From NCBI GenBank assembly GCA_004009845.1, contig RMBW01000058.1:124001-188000 (forward strand): a stretch of DNA of 64,000 bases, read 5' to 3'. Position numbers and translations under genes: made by a program. A model generated the notes under the pieces. The model saw only the letters and a program-made list of their open reading frames with translations, was not told where the DNA came from and searched no databases. Numbering within the stretch: position 1 is the first letter of the stretch; each line of letters starts with the position of its first letter. Origin of the DNA: Davidsoniella eucalypti. Lineage: Eukaryota > Ascomycota > Sordariomycetes > Microascales > Ceratocystidaceae. Of the stretch, positions 22,653 through 35,122 are shown in pieces.

Positions 22653-23359
22653 AGAATTTTCGAGCTTGTCCGTCTAGGCCGAAAAGAGGAATTTATTTCC
22701 ATTGCAGGGGAAGTCTACGACATATTCTTTTTTTCGGGTGAGATGACAAACTAGCGAACGAGGATATAGTCACTAATCATTGCCTTTTCTTATGCCTCTC
22801 CCAGGCCAATGCTTTGCCCTAAGCCAAGTTTATCTAGTAAAACATCTTCTCATGTCAGGTCTAGAACTAAAAGAACTCGACTATTACGCGAACTCAAGGA
22901 TGTCACCGTTTGCGAGCCCGGAAGTCCTACTACTTCTGGAAATAACCTGACATTACATATCATTACAAGACCAAGAGCTCGTGAAGAGACTACTAAGTAA
23001 CTTACTGGTCACCATCTTTGCTTGTACTAATAACCAAACTCTGCCTGTACAGCTACACTGAAGCCACACAAACAGTCACAAGAGCAGTGATTCTTATGCA
23101 ATTAAGTACTCAGGCAGCACAGTGTTGAAGACAAGATACAACGTAAAATGAAAATGACTTTTCCTTTTAGTATCTATAGAGATGGAATTGGTGAATATGG
23201 CGGAAATTGGCGCTGACTTCATCATTTCTACTAAACGAAAGGCCCATAGACCTGAGTAAACGCTTGCCTGGTGTCAATTTGATCAATGCTAGCTGGTTCT
23301 TTCAAATTTTGAAATGATATTAAATATAAAAATTCCTGTGAGCAGGATTTGTCAATCAA

Positions 23360-23378
23360 TTATCTGATGATCAGATAA
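23360..23378. promoter_or_regulatory. Palindromic pair of SreA-type GATA motifs
   Basis: TTATCTGAT (23360-23368) and ATCAGATAA (23370-23378) are exact reverse complements separated by one G. Each arm matches ATCWGATAA. It lies 1.36 kb upstream of the SidI-type gene and is followed by further TTATCAA/TTGATAA elements to about 23420. Confidence 0.65.
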
Positions 23379-24203
23379 ATTTTATCAAGATTGATAAAAA
23401 CGGTAAATACTTATCAATCAACATAAGTATTAAGTCGCTATTTTATATATCATATTAATGTGTACGTAAATGTGGGGTATTGTTCATGGGTCCTTGCCTG
23501 ACAAGGTTCCAAATAAAGATATCAACTACGTGTAAAAAAGACAGGGCAATTTCCACCTTGATAAAAATGAAAATGAAAAAAAACTAATGGATCTTACTCA
23601 AAATCTTTTTCTTTCTTTACCAAGTTGGAAAGAACTAGAAATAAGCAAAATCTTGGAAGAAGAAACTTCATCCTGTACCTGACAGTAATTCTATGTGGCC
23701 CCCATAGGGGATTTAGTATTCCCTATGTTTTAGATCCATAGTTAGTACACATAGACATTTGGTTTACGTGATTATTCGAGGTCTTAGGTCTCTATGCGTC
23801 TCGTTTTAGTACCATTACTACCAGATCTCAAGATCATCACAAGTCAACGCCGAGTAACAGCAATACTGGAGACTCCGATATTATGGAACTTGGGTGCCAT
23901 CGTACGAAGCTTCAACAAATAGAAATGTGATAGCCAAGAGTTTATTGTTCAATTTTTTTTTAAAGACATCCTCCATTTCCGTGTACGGTTTCTATATGTG
24001 ATTGCACACTTCTTGTATATTCTTGTCCTATTTTTCTTGGCTTATCCAGCTGCTTTGGCCACTATCAAGACAGCTGTCAAACGACGGTTGCAACTAAAAG
24101 CCGCCGAATGTAGCTTCACACCCTGTGTTTTTTGGAAGCTAAGTACTTACACAAGTACATTAAGTAGATAGACACCGTGCGCATGTCACTTAAGGTGATG
24201 GGT

Positions 24204-24230
24204 GGGAGTCCAATTTCATTGGCGACTCCC
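24204..24230. repeat. Isolated hairpin
   Basis: GGGAGTC-CAAT and ATTG-GC-GACTCCC form an 11-bp stem with a 2-nt bulge and a TTC loop, in otherwise unstructured AT-rich DNA. No tRNA or known RNA family was recognised. Confidence 0.4.
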
Positions 24231-27075
24231 CACGCTCGTTGATAAAATCAAATCAAATAAAAATATTGGCTTCTCGAACCATGTCTGTGTGATTTTGCAG
24301 CTTGGGTGGTAGTTCTATAAGTACAGGTGGTAAAGCCCTCTTCAGTGCTACTCCCTACTATTGACTTTTAGTGACAGCTGTTAGTTTGAGCTTGGCATTT
24401 TGTTTATTTTTTATTTTATTTTTAATTAATCCATATTATGGAGCTATAAAGCTATCAAGATGTAGCTTGGCATTTCTAAATAGGTACAGTAGTAGTCAAG
24501 TCCCGGTCATTGAATATAGGATGTAGCTTTGTTTTGGTTGTTTAATGTTCAATCACAATAACGATAAGTTGGGATATTTCTTTATATTGTTGAATACTTG
24601 TCGTTGAACAAATATCAATGCTAACCAGCCTAAACAATAATCTTCAATGCAAAGGTGAAAACAAATTCAGCCAGGGTTAGATAGTCGGTCAGTATGTACA
24701 TATGATGGCAGCTTGTATTGCCCATGTTTTATCCTACTACATATGGAGTGTGATTCTCAAATATCTTACACTTCTTTTCTTTCCTTTGTCCGTTCGATTA
24801 TCCATTCTGTCCCTATATATTGATAGTCCGGTATATATGAAAAAAAAAGTATGGTAAAGATCATGTGTTCTGCCTAAAGACAAGACGAATGTGTCTGTCG
24901 CCCAAAAATAAGAGATGATCTAACAAAAAAGAGCTCGTACTTACAAGGTATATAGCACTCGAAAGCTAGCCGGAGTCAAGCTTCAGTTTATAATTCTAAT
25001 TCATGATTCGTAATGGGATTTGTTTTACCCCTTCAAGTTGGTCCGGACCGCGAGTAAGACACGGAAAGCGTAACATCCCGTTGTTCGTAAACCATTTATA
25101 AATAAGAGAAGGCACGCACCATCTTTAAACAACACAGTGTTGAAGTACGAGAAATGCAATGGCGAGAAAAGAATAAAAAGTCCTTGGACGTGATTTGTCG
25201 TCATCGAACTTCTTAACATGGCAAACGAAGCGACAAGGCTAGGGTTACAGCTGAGTACTATTTTAATATTTGCTAGCTACCAATATATTCTTCTGGCATC
25301 AACTACTTTGTAAGGGTTGCCAAATGTAATCCCCCATGCTTGAATACAAAGCTGCAACGCCAAAAGAGCGTCTCTTTCATCTTTATTTTGTATGCTCCCC
25401 ATTACTTGGACTGAGAAGACTGGGTTAGGGTTGATGGCCTTAATGAAAATAGTCAGGAACGCACAAGCCAGCACCTTCTCGATTGAGCGATGTCGTTGCG
25501 TGGAATGATTGTTTTTGTGGATTTTTTGGACTGTTTCCTTCTTCAGGTGACTTCCGCAATTGGTGATTATACAATAGATAGGATCGATAGCACAACTACA
25601 TGTTTGTAATATATATGTATAGTGTAGGGTATATCGAATGATTTGATCAAAACGCGATGGCAACTTCCTAGCGTCGGTTTTTTCTACTGAAAAAGCAGGT
25701 TCGATATGACTGACGTAACATTAGCTCCTAAACAATTTATCAAGTTTCATTGCCGTGTAGAAACCAAGCATAGAAGCTATAGGAATTTGGATACGGGAAG
25801 AAAGAAATCTACAAGACGGCCTAGAAGCGAAGTAAGGAGGAATTGAACGAACTTGGCCTTTGTATGTATTAGTATAGCCAAGAATAAGAGTGGGATGGGT
25901 GGGTTGGAATATATGTAGTAGGTTAAAGTACTTACATAAGTAGATGGCATATATGGTAGTATATTAAGCCAGCATATATACAAAGTAAGTAGCGTATCTC
26001 CGTCCAACGTCACAGCACTAAATAGTCGGTGGTAAATGTGGGTGAGGAAGGGTCAGCCAATATTAAGCCGTCCAAACAAAAGGTCCTTTCTAGAAGTATG
26101 ACCCCCCCGCGTCAGTGATTAATTGATATACAAGATGGTTGTGCCTAAGGGAAGACTTCGGAAAGAAAAGGAAAGGCAAAAGGAATGTTGAAACCCCAAG
26201 GAAAAAAAAAGATCAAACACTCAAGATAGTCATTGGTTTGCAGCTGGAAGGGTATCAAAGCATCATGATCTACTGTAAACCCTACAACAACACTCATCGT
26301 TTAGCTGCTCCGAATGTGAATCTGGGGATGTTTTGCTCTAAGGATTTCAGATGTAAATCTTACGACCAATCAGGAGGCGGACAGGAGACGGAGGATTCTT
26401 AAGGCCCACAAGAACATCAATCAGGTGTCAACTCTCAAGCAGCGGCTAAGCTAACCTTCAATTCAACTTCGAAATAACTTCAACTTCACGATTATACAGC
26501 TATACGCAGCTACGCAAGTAAGAAGAGTTAGGAGAAAGTTTTCCCCTAGGCATATGAGAAGAGAACTAGCAAAGATGTGGCGAACTATATTTGCGTCGTA
26601 GCCGTAGATCAATGGGCTATATAAGCCTTTTCCCATGAAATGGTAACATCTCTCGGATCCGCACTACGCCTATACTTTATATATTCATTACTCTAAGCTA
26701 CGCTGATACTAGTGACGTTAGTTGTGAAGAGCTTTCTCCGGTTCGCTCCCTCCTTATGGGAGCAAGAAAGAGGGCAACGTGATTCTTTGAATTGCGATCC
26801 TGATTCTACGAATATGAGTCACTGTTGCTTAAGTCACGAGAAAAGAGGGAAACCTATACCAGGGAGTAATGGCAGCGTAGCGTTCAAGTGCATGTATGTA
26901 TAATGTTTTGCATGAAGACTGAAGAATCACGCAAGAGCTTACCGTAGACACATGGGCGGCAATAGCTGCAACGGAGAGCCATTGTCAAGCTTGGATGTGG
27001 AATCGCGGCACCAGGAATAAATAGATCAGGAGGCCGGGCGTTGAGACTGTTGGATCTACTGATCAAAGAGATTAG

Positions 27076-27084
27076 ATCAGATAA
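27076..27084 (+). promoter_or_regulatory. SreA/Sre1-type GATA motif
   Basis: ATCAGATAA, 1.6 kb upstream of the NRPS start. Confidence 0.55.
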
Positions 27085-27486
27085 TCTCGTGTCATCGGTA
27101 AAAGCAACAGCCACAAAATCAAAGCACAGTCATGCTAAGCCGAAGGGGGAATAAGACAGGGTAAAAGAGTAAGAAAAAAAAAGAAGTAAAGCAAACTGCA
27201 CTAGTTCGTAGTGGTAGTTCGTCTATTAATTTCTCTTGACGCATGAAATGACAAGGTCAATCACGACCGAGATCGGCGGTGACTAAAAGAAGGACTAGAG
27301 AATCCATCCCGAGCTTTCAATCAAGTCTTTTTATTTCTGCTGTACTTATAATTGAGAACGGTCCGAATAGAACGGCCTGGTTTAGCCAAGCCATCTTTTC
27401 TTGCTTTAGCTTGTTCCTCGAAGCGGGAAAAGAGACGAATCTTGATAGAGGATGTGTGAGAGGAAACTTACTGGCAGTCAAATTGC

Positions 27487-27495
27487 ATCTGATAA
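27487..27495 (+). promoter_or_regulatory. SreA/Sre1-type GATA motif
   Basis: ATCTGATAA, 1.2 kb upstream of the NRPS start. If the pyrimidine-rich 5' leader of the NRPS is long, this would be close to the transcription start. Confidence 0.6.
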
Positions 27496-28264
27496 GATTT
27501 GTTCATGATCGATTGTTCGACTTGATGGCGCTTGAATACGCAACGCCTGACGTCATCACTACGGCTTGATAAGTGACGATATATATGAAGTATAATGGAT
27601 CAAGTAAGTCTTTTGTGTTATTTTGGGCGTGAACTAAGAAGAAATGCCTTGAGAATCGACACGGAGTATTCTCTCGTCTTAGGACGCTCGGATGAGACGC
27701 AAAGACCAGAGCAGTGAGCCGGCCTGTCTTGAGTTCCTCAGTATACGATGGGCCAAGTCGATAACGGGTTGGAAGAAGTGAATGAAGGCCGAGCGAGGAT
27801 TCTTTCTTAAAGACGCTGCCGTGGCCTCTAATCCAAGCCTGTTGTTTCCGGCTCTGGCTCTTTGCCTTCTTCATCCAGCATCGCCATAGTTGCTGACTGG
27901 TGTCCTCCTAGAACGATCGAGCAGCAGTACACACACTCTTTTTTTCCATCTTTTTCCTACTACGTACCAGATCTTCTCAACTGGGCTTAGCTTCATTGTC
28001 TGCCAGCCCGTTTTCCCGCATCCATCGTCTTGCCTCGTCTCCTTCCTTTGCTTGCTTTGTAGAGAAACGAACCAAGGACGTTCTTTGCCCCGGCCGTCAC
28101 ACTGTTCCAGGTGCTGTGTCCTCGTTGCTTTGGCTTTTATAGCCGGCGGCCCTTGGTTATCTTTCGTTCTTCTCTTTTTTCCTCTCTTTGACCAAAAAGA
28201 CTTTCTTTTGTTTCTCCCCTGGTCCTTTTGGGAACTGCATATCCCAGATATCTGATCTGATATC

Positions 28265-28273
28265 TCAAGAACA
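28265..28273 (+). promoter_or_regulatory. Near-match GATA motif upstream of the NRPS
   Basis: ATCTGATAT preceded by a second ATCTGAT at 28260, 447 bp upstream of the NRPS start. The final A of the SreA consensus is missing. Confidence 0.35.
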
Positions 28274-28711
28274 GCGCCTCTTTTGACCCTGCTTGCCTTG
28301 TGTCTGCTCGTGATTTCTTGTCACTGAAGCCTGCTTTCTCTGATGCTCACCAGATCGCCGTGTTGGCTTCTTCCGACTAGCTGTTGAAGCCCGTTCTTCT
28401 CTCTATATCTGATGCTCACGATCCTCCATCACAACGCCCATTCTTTGTCCATAGTCCTTGCCGTGATTCACGAGACCCTAACTGCATCCGCATTGCCATA
28501 TTGCTTGCTGCTCCTGTCCTTGTTTAGCCTTGATACCTCTCTCGTTGCCGTTGTCACAGAGAGACCAGCGCCTGCTTCTATACCTTCGTTCATTGCCGTT
28601 CTTGCATAGCCCTCCTTGTTCCTGCATCGTTATTTCTGTACAGTCCATCCTTAGTTGTATATTTCTTCTTCTCTTCTTCTGCTCCTACCATTCTCCTACC
28701 AGTCTTTCACA

Positions 28712-31700
28712 ATGGTTCAGCTCCGCGACACTGAAGGTCCCGGCGGTGCCATCTCCGTCAACCGGTCCACGGCCACTGTGCAGCTGCCGGTCTCGGCCGG
28801 GCCGTCTACTCGGTCGGCCGTTGCTTCGCTGCACGCCGAGCTTGTGCTGTCTTGGCTCATTGCCTTCTGCTTTGACCAGGACTCTGCCCTGCCGTCCTTT
28901 GTCTGTGGCGCTGCCTCGTTGGCCGACCCGGCTACCCTCCGTGTTATCCCATCGACCGTCATCGAGCTGCCCCGTGAGGCAACCCTGTCCAGCTGCCTGC
29001 GTGATCTGGCGCCGAAGATCCGCACTGGCGTCGATGTTGCCGCTCTAGCGAGCTCTGACGCCCTCATCCTGTGCGAGAACGCCAGCAAGGACGAGAAGAC
29101 CAAAGATTCCGAGGTGTGTATGCTCCGACTCCGTCCACTTGCCGTGCCTCCTTGCTTCCTACTCCCTGACTGCAACCCTTTAACGTTGCAGCGTTGCGCA
29201 CCTTAGTGGCACTTATATGCACCATGGTTCCTATCCATTCGCTGTTCTCTGCTCACATGTTCTGACCCCCCCTCCTCGCTCCAGTGGACCTATTACATCT
29301 CTGCTAGTCTTGATGGCGACCGGATATCGCTCGTCTCCCACTCGCGCGATCTCTCGGTCAGCCCACAGGCTGCTGCGCGCCGTCTGAGCGTCTTTGCCAG
29401 CATCCTGACCGACGTTGTGGCCGCATCTGCTGCCGAGACCGAGACCCGCGTGGTCGAGAGCGTGCGTGCCCGTCCTGCCGATCTGGACCTGGTCTGGCGC
29501 TGGAACGAGATCCTCCCCGAGACTATCTCGCGCTGCATGCACGATGTCATCAGCGAGCGTGCCCGTGCCCAGCCTGATGCCCTGGCCATCCAGTCTTGGG
29601 ACGGCAACTGGACCTACGCCCAGATCGACGCCCTGTCTACCAGGCTGGCTGGTGTGCTGATGCGCAACGGTGCCACGACCGGCGATGTCATCCCCCTATG
29701 CTTCGAGAAGTGCAAGTGGACCATCGTCGGCGTCCTAGCCATCATGAAGTCTGGCGCTACCTTCTCGCTGACCGACCCTGCCCAGCCCGAGGGTCGTCTC
29801 CGCGCCATCGTCGAGCAGACCAGCGCCGCCCAGCTCGTTGTCTCGCGCAGGCAGGCCGAGCTTGGTGCTGCCATTGCCGGCGGCGCCAAGGTCGTCGTCC
29901 TCGATGCCGGCCTGGAGCTGCAGCCTGACGACCCCCCTGTGCAGCTGCCCGTAGTCCCCCCTGAGGCTCCCATGTACGTCATCTTCACCTCGGGTAGCAC
30001 CGGCAAGCCCAAGGGTGTCGTCGTGTCTCACGTCAGCTTCACCAGCGGCGGAATCCCGCGTGCGGACCAGGTCGGCTACCGCGCCGACTCGCGTGTGTTC
30101 GACTTTGCTTCGTACGCCTTCGATGTCAGCATCGACTGCATGATCTGCACTCTGGCTGCCGGTGGCTGCCTGTGCATTCCTACCGATGCGGACCGCATGG
30201 ATGACCTGAGCGGTGCTATCCGCAAGACTGGCGCCAACATGGCCCACATGACTCCCTCCGTTGCTCGGGTCCTAGACGCCGACATCATCCCCGCGCTCGA
30301 TGTCCTGGGCCTGGGCGGTGAGGCTGTCTCCTCTCACGATGCTGCTAACTGGAGCAAGCAGACCAGCGTCGTTATTGCGTACGGCCCCTCCGAGTGCACT
30401 GTTGGATGCACCATCAACAACCGGGTCAGCGCTGACTGCACCAACCTGGGCTACGGAGTTGGCGGTTCCATGTGGATTGTCGACCCCAACGACCACGGAT
30501 ACCTGATGCCCGTTGGCGAGGTTGGCGAGCTGGTCGTCGAAGGCCCCGTCGTCGGCATTGGCTACCTGGGCGAGCCCGGCAAGACCGCCGAGGTCTTTGT
30601 CGACGCTCCTGGCTGGCTGCAGAAGGGCTACAAGGGCGTGTCTGGCCGCCACGGCCGTCTGTACAAGACCGGCGATCTGGTCAAGTACGACCCTTGCCAC
30701 GACGGCTCCATCGTCTTCGTGGGCCGTAAGGACCAGCAGGTCAAGCTGCGCGGCCAGCGTGTCGAGCTTGCCGAGGTTGAATTCCACCTGCGCAAGGCGC
30801 TGCCTGCGGGCGTCCAGGTTGCCGCCGAGGTCATCAAGCCCGGTGGTGCCGACCCTATCCTAGTTGCTTTCCTCGAGTCCAAGGCCGGCACTGCCCCCAC
30901 CGACAGCCTCTTCTCCGAGTTCACCGAGCTCCTGGCTGAGGCCATTCCCAACGTCGAGAAGAACATGGGTGCCGATGTGCCTCGCTACATGGTTCCTGCC
31001 GCCTTCATCCCACTATACACCTTGCCTTCGCTGGTTTCCGGCAAGGTTGACCGTAAGAAGTTGCGTGAGATTGGCGGCGCCATGTCTCGTGACCAGCTTG
31101 CCCGTCTCCGCGTCTCTAGTGGCAACAAGGAAGGCCCCAAGACTGACAGCGAGAAGAGGCTCCATGCCCTATGGAAGCTCCTGCTCGGCGCCGATCTGGA
31201 GATTGGCCTGCATGACAACTTCATGGCTCTGGGCGGCGACTCGCTCAAGGCCATGAAGCTTGTTGGCCTAGCCCGCGGGCAGGGCATCCAGATGAGCGTC
31301 GGTGTTGTCTTCCAGTACCCCGTTCTCCAGGACATGGCTGCCCACGCCGTCGTCTCCGAGTTTGCGGCCGGGAAGAAGGAGGTTGCTCCCTACTCTCTAC
31401 TGAGCAACGGAGTCGACCTGGCTACTGCCCAGCTCCAGGCTGCCGAGCTGTGCGACATCACCGTCAGCGATATCGCCGACATCTACCCTTGCTCGCCTCT
31501 CCAGGAGGCCCTGATGGCTCTGACTGCCAAGTCCAAGGAGGCCTTTGTTGCCCAGCGTGTCGTCGAGCTCGAAAGCGACGAGGTGGCCGATAGGGCCGTC
31601 CGCTCCTTCAACGAGGCCACTATGGGCTGTGAAATCCTGCGCACCCGCATTGTGCAGTTGCCTGGCGAGGGTCTCGTCCAAGTCGTTCTCAACAACGGCG

Positions 31701-34700
31701 TCGAGTGGACCTACGGCACCAGCGTCCGGGAGTACCTTGTTGCGGACCGTGACAACGCCATGGACCTCGGTAGGCCTCTGGTCCGCTATGCCATGATCGC
31801 CGAGGGTGGCCGCAAGCACTTTGTGCTGTCTATGCACCACGCTCTGTATGATGGTTGGGCCATGCCCGTCATCGTCGACCGCATCAACCGCGCCTTCGAC
31901 GGCCTGAGCACCACCCGCCCGGCGTCTTTCAGGGACTTCATCGCCTACCTGCAGAGCACTGACCGCTCGGCCAGCGAGAAGTTCTGGCGCGAGCAGCTCG
32001 AGGGTGCCGCCGGTCCCCAATTCCCCTCGCTCCCCTACCCTTCGTACCAAGTCCAGGCCGACTCTCTTCTGGAGCAGTATGTGACTCTGGGCCGTCTGCC
32101 GGCTTCCAAGACCACCATTGCTACTGTTGTTCGTGGTGCCTGGGCTCTGGTTGCCAGCCACTACTCTGGCTCGCTGGATGTTGTGTTTGGCGAGACGCTG
32201 ACCGGCCGCAACGCCCCCATCGACGGCGTCGAGGACATCGAGGGTCCCATGATCACCACTGTTCCCGTGCGTGTCCAGATCCAGCCTGAGGCTTCCGTCA
32301 TGGAGTACCTCCAGGATATCCAGGCCACCACTGTCCGGCAGATCCCCCACGAGCACATTGGTCTTCAGCACATCCGCCGTCTCAGCCCCGATGCTCTAGA
32401 GGCTTGCGAGCTCCGCACCGGCATCGTGCTACACCCCAGCACCGACGGCTCCGAAGCTGACCCGACCAGCTCCGAGTACCCCGCCGACCGCCTGGTTCCT
32501 GCCGGCGACTCTGAGGCTGCCCAGGAGGCCCTCAAGTTCAACACCTACTCTCTGATGCTGGTGTGCTCTCTGGACCCCCAGGGTTTCCTCGTCATGGCCA
32601 GTTTCGACCAGAAGACCGTCCGCCCCGACGTTCTGGCCCGCGCTCTGCGCCAGTTCGCCTTCGTTGCTCGGCAGATGGTCGAGGAGTGCGACAAGCCTAT
32701 CTCCGAGATCCGGTGCTTCGTGGACGAGGATATCGCTGATCTGAAGACGTTCAGCACCAGCGCCATCGGCAGCATTGCCGCCACGTACCCCGGCGTCGAG
32801 GCTGCTTGGATCGTCGATCCGGCCGATGCCGGGCGCATCCTCGCTCCTGGCGGCGTTGGCGAGCTGGTCTTCCAGGCTCCCAAGGCCGATGCCAAGCTGG
32901 AGTCAATCGAGACTCCCGCCTGCATCCTGAAACTCAGCCCGTACGCTGCCAACACGGTTTACAAGACCGGCCAGCTGGCTTTCGTCAATGCCAAGGGCCA
33001 GATCACTCTAAAGGGCGACAAGAAGAAGGCTCCCGTCTCGGCCGTCACCCGCGTGGCTCCCAGGGGCAAGGCTGTCTCGGCCAACTCCGCCAAGCAGCGT
33101 AAGCTGCGCAGCCTGTGGGCCCGCGTCCTCAAGACTCCCGAGGAGAGCATTGGTCTTGGTGACAGCTTCTTCCAGATGGGCGGTGATTCCATTGCCGCCA
33201 TGAAGCTTGTCTCTGAAGCCCGCCTGGTCGGCGCTACGCTGACTGTAGCCAAGGTCTTCCAGAGCCGTACTCTTTACGACATGGCTAATGCCATGGAGGA
33301 GCGCAAGTCTTCCGAAGAAGACGAAAAGGCCAAGGAAGTCGTCCCTTTTGCTCTGATCCCCAAGGGCGAGCTTGCCGACATCAAGGCCTCGGCTCAGAAG
33401 TCTCTGCGCAACCAGGCCTGGAACATCGCCGATATCCTGCCTACTCGTCCTCTGCAGGAGATCGCTGTCGACGGCACCGTTCAGTTCCCCCGCTTCTCGG
33501 CTCGTTATGAGATGATTTACTTTGACCAACCTCTGGACACCGAGCGCATGACTGCCGCCTGCAACCAGCTAGTCCAGCGCAACGAGATTCTCCGCACCGT
33601 TTTCTTCCGCCATGCCCCCACCAACGCGTGCTACGGTGCTGTTCTGGACAAGATTGATCTGTCCTTCGCCTACCACGAAGTCGATGAGCAGTTCGACCTG
33701 CAGGAGATGTGCCACGACCTGTGCAAGATCGACGTGCGTGCTCCTATGCCCCACGGCTCTTCCTTTGTCACGTGGTCTTTCGTCCAGGCCTTCAACCCGG
33801 CCGGCGAAAAGACCAAGAGCGCTCTCATCTTCCGCATCTCGCACTCGCAGTACGATGAAATCTGCCTGCCTCTGATCCTGCGCGAGCTTGCCGCGTTGTA
33901 CGAGGGCGGCTCTGCTCCTCCCCAGCAGCTGCTGCCTTTCTCTGCCTTTGCCAACCACGTGGCCGAGACTCTGCCCCAGAGCATGCCGTACTGGCGTGAG
34001 CTTCTTATCGGCTCCGAGCCTAGCGTGCTCAAGCCTGACGTCCCCCTGACTGAGCGCAAGCACTATTGTATCGAGCGCGAGTACGACATCTCTGGCCGCC
34101 CCGCTGAGATCACCACCGCCTCTATTCCTACTGCTGTTTGGGCTTACTGCCTGGCCCAGCTGCTGGGCAAGCGAGATGTTGTCTTTGGTGAGGTCGTTTC
34201 TGGCCGCAACATTGCCTTCCCGCACGCGGATACCGTCGTCGGTCCTACGTGGCAGTACGTGCCTACGCGCGTGCGGTTCACGCCCGAGATGACGGCGATG
34301 GATCTGCTGCAGCTTGTGCAGCACCAGCACATTGCCACCTCGGCGCACGAAGGTGTCGGCATCACGGAGCTTATCCGGGATGGTTGCTGGCCTGAGTGGG
34401 CTGAGTGGTTCGACACCGTTGTCCACCAGGATGTCGAGCACGTCGCGAACCTGGAGCTGGTTGGTGGCCTCGGTGGTAAGACTGAGACTCTGTACCTCCA
34501 CGAGGAGCCTCTTCGTGAGTGGAAGATCCAGGCCTTCCCCAAGGGCGACAAGATGGTCATCGAGGTAGTCACCTTTGAGTCCTGGAAGGATGTTGCCGGT
34601 GAGCTCCTAGACCGCATGGAGGGTGTGTTCGACCGGCTACTGAACCACACCAATGAGCCTCTGTTCCCTGCGGATGTCCCCGACGTCCGCGAGATTACTC

Positions 34701-35122
34701 TCGTCGAGTCCGGGGAGCTTCGAGAGACCAAGTCCATCGAAGCACCCGAGCTCATCGAGACCGAGGCTGTCATGCCCGACGCTGAGACTGATACATGCAC
34801 GGAAGCAGATACCGAGACTGATTCTCAGTACTCCGGCCCCGGCACTCCCCCCCACGGCCCTTCACGCCACGATAATGTGCGTGTTCGCGCAGATAGCCCG
34901 GCGACTGAGACGGAGCCGCCCGCGCCGACACTCAGCGCCCCCAAGAAAACAGAGCCTGCTTTCGACCTCGGTGCCATCGCACGCTATCTCGAGGTGCTCG
35001 AGGATAAGGTGGCCAGCCAGAACGATGTCAACCGTGAACTGTGCGAGCGTGTCGAGATCGCTGAACAAGGCCTCGCAGATATGCGCCGCGAGTTGGCGGA
35101 GTTCAAGGCTCGCTTTGCTTAA
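28712..35122 (+). CDS. sidD: Fusarinine-type siderophore NRPS, SidD/NPS6 family
   Basis: Exon 1 is 28712-29113 and exon 2 is 29285-35122, with a 171-nt phase-0 intron; the product is 2079 residues, close to SidD/NPS6. Order: N-terminal region of about 180 residues; A1 with FTSGSTGKPKGV near 366, YKTGDL near 593 and SGKVDRKKL; T1 with GGDSLKAM (carrier serine near 784); C1 with MHHALYDGW near 985; an A remnant near 1308-1392 keeping only VYKTGQLAF; T2 with GGDSIAAM near 1433; C2 with SHSQYDEI near 1652. A-T-C-(dA)-T-C is the known NPS6/SidD architecture. The second C has SH in place of HH, as in fungal macrocyclising terminal C domains. It is thought to join and cyclise three acylated hydroxyornithines by iterative use. 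The last 140 residues form an acidic, Pro-rich linker and a predicted coiled coil. Coding DNA is much more GC-rich than its flanks. Confidence 0.93.

Larger units (their letters stand above)
21997..28711. other. 6.7-kb divergent gene-free region between SidI-type ligase and NRPS
   Basis: Both neighbours read outward. Several open frames under 130 codons show no family resemblance. It holds exact ATCWGATAA motifs at 22644, 23360, 23370, 27076 and 27487, a near match at 28265, and a hairpin at 24204-24230. The last 800 bases before the NRPS start are pyrimidine-rich on the plus strand, as in a long fungal 5' leader. Confidence 0.55.

Noticed and set aside
31397..34501. Long minus-strand frames (324 and 310 codons) opposite the NRPS
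   Set aside because: Antisense shadows of a codon-biased GC-rich gene; their His/Asp/Gly-rich composition follows from the complementary strand.
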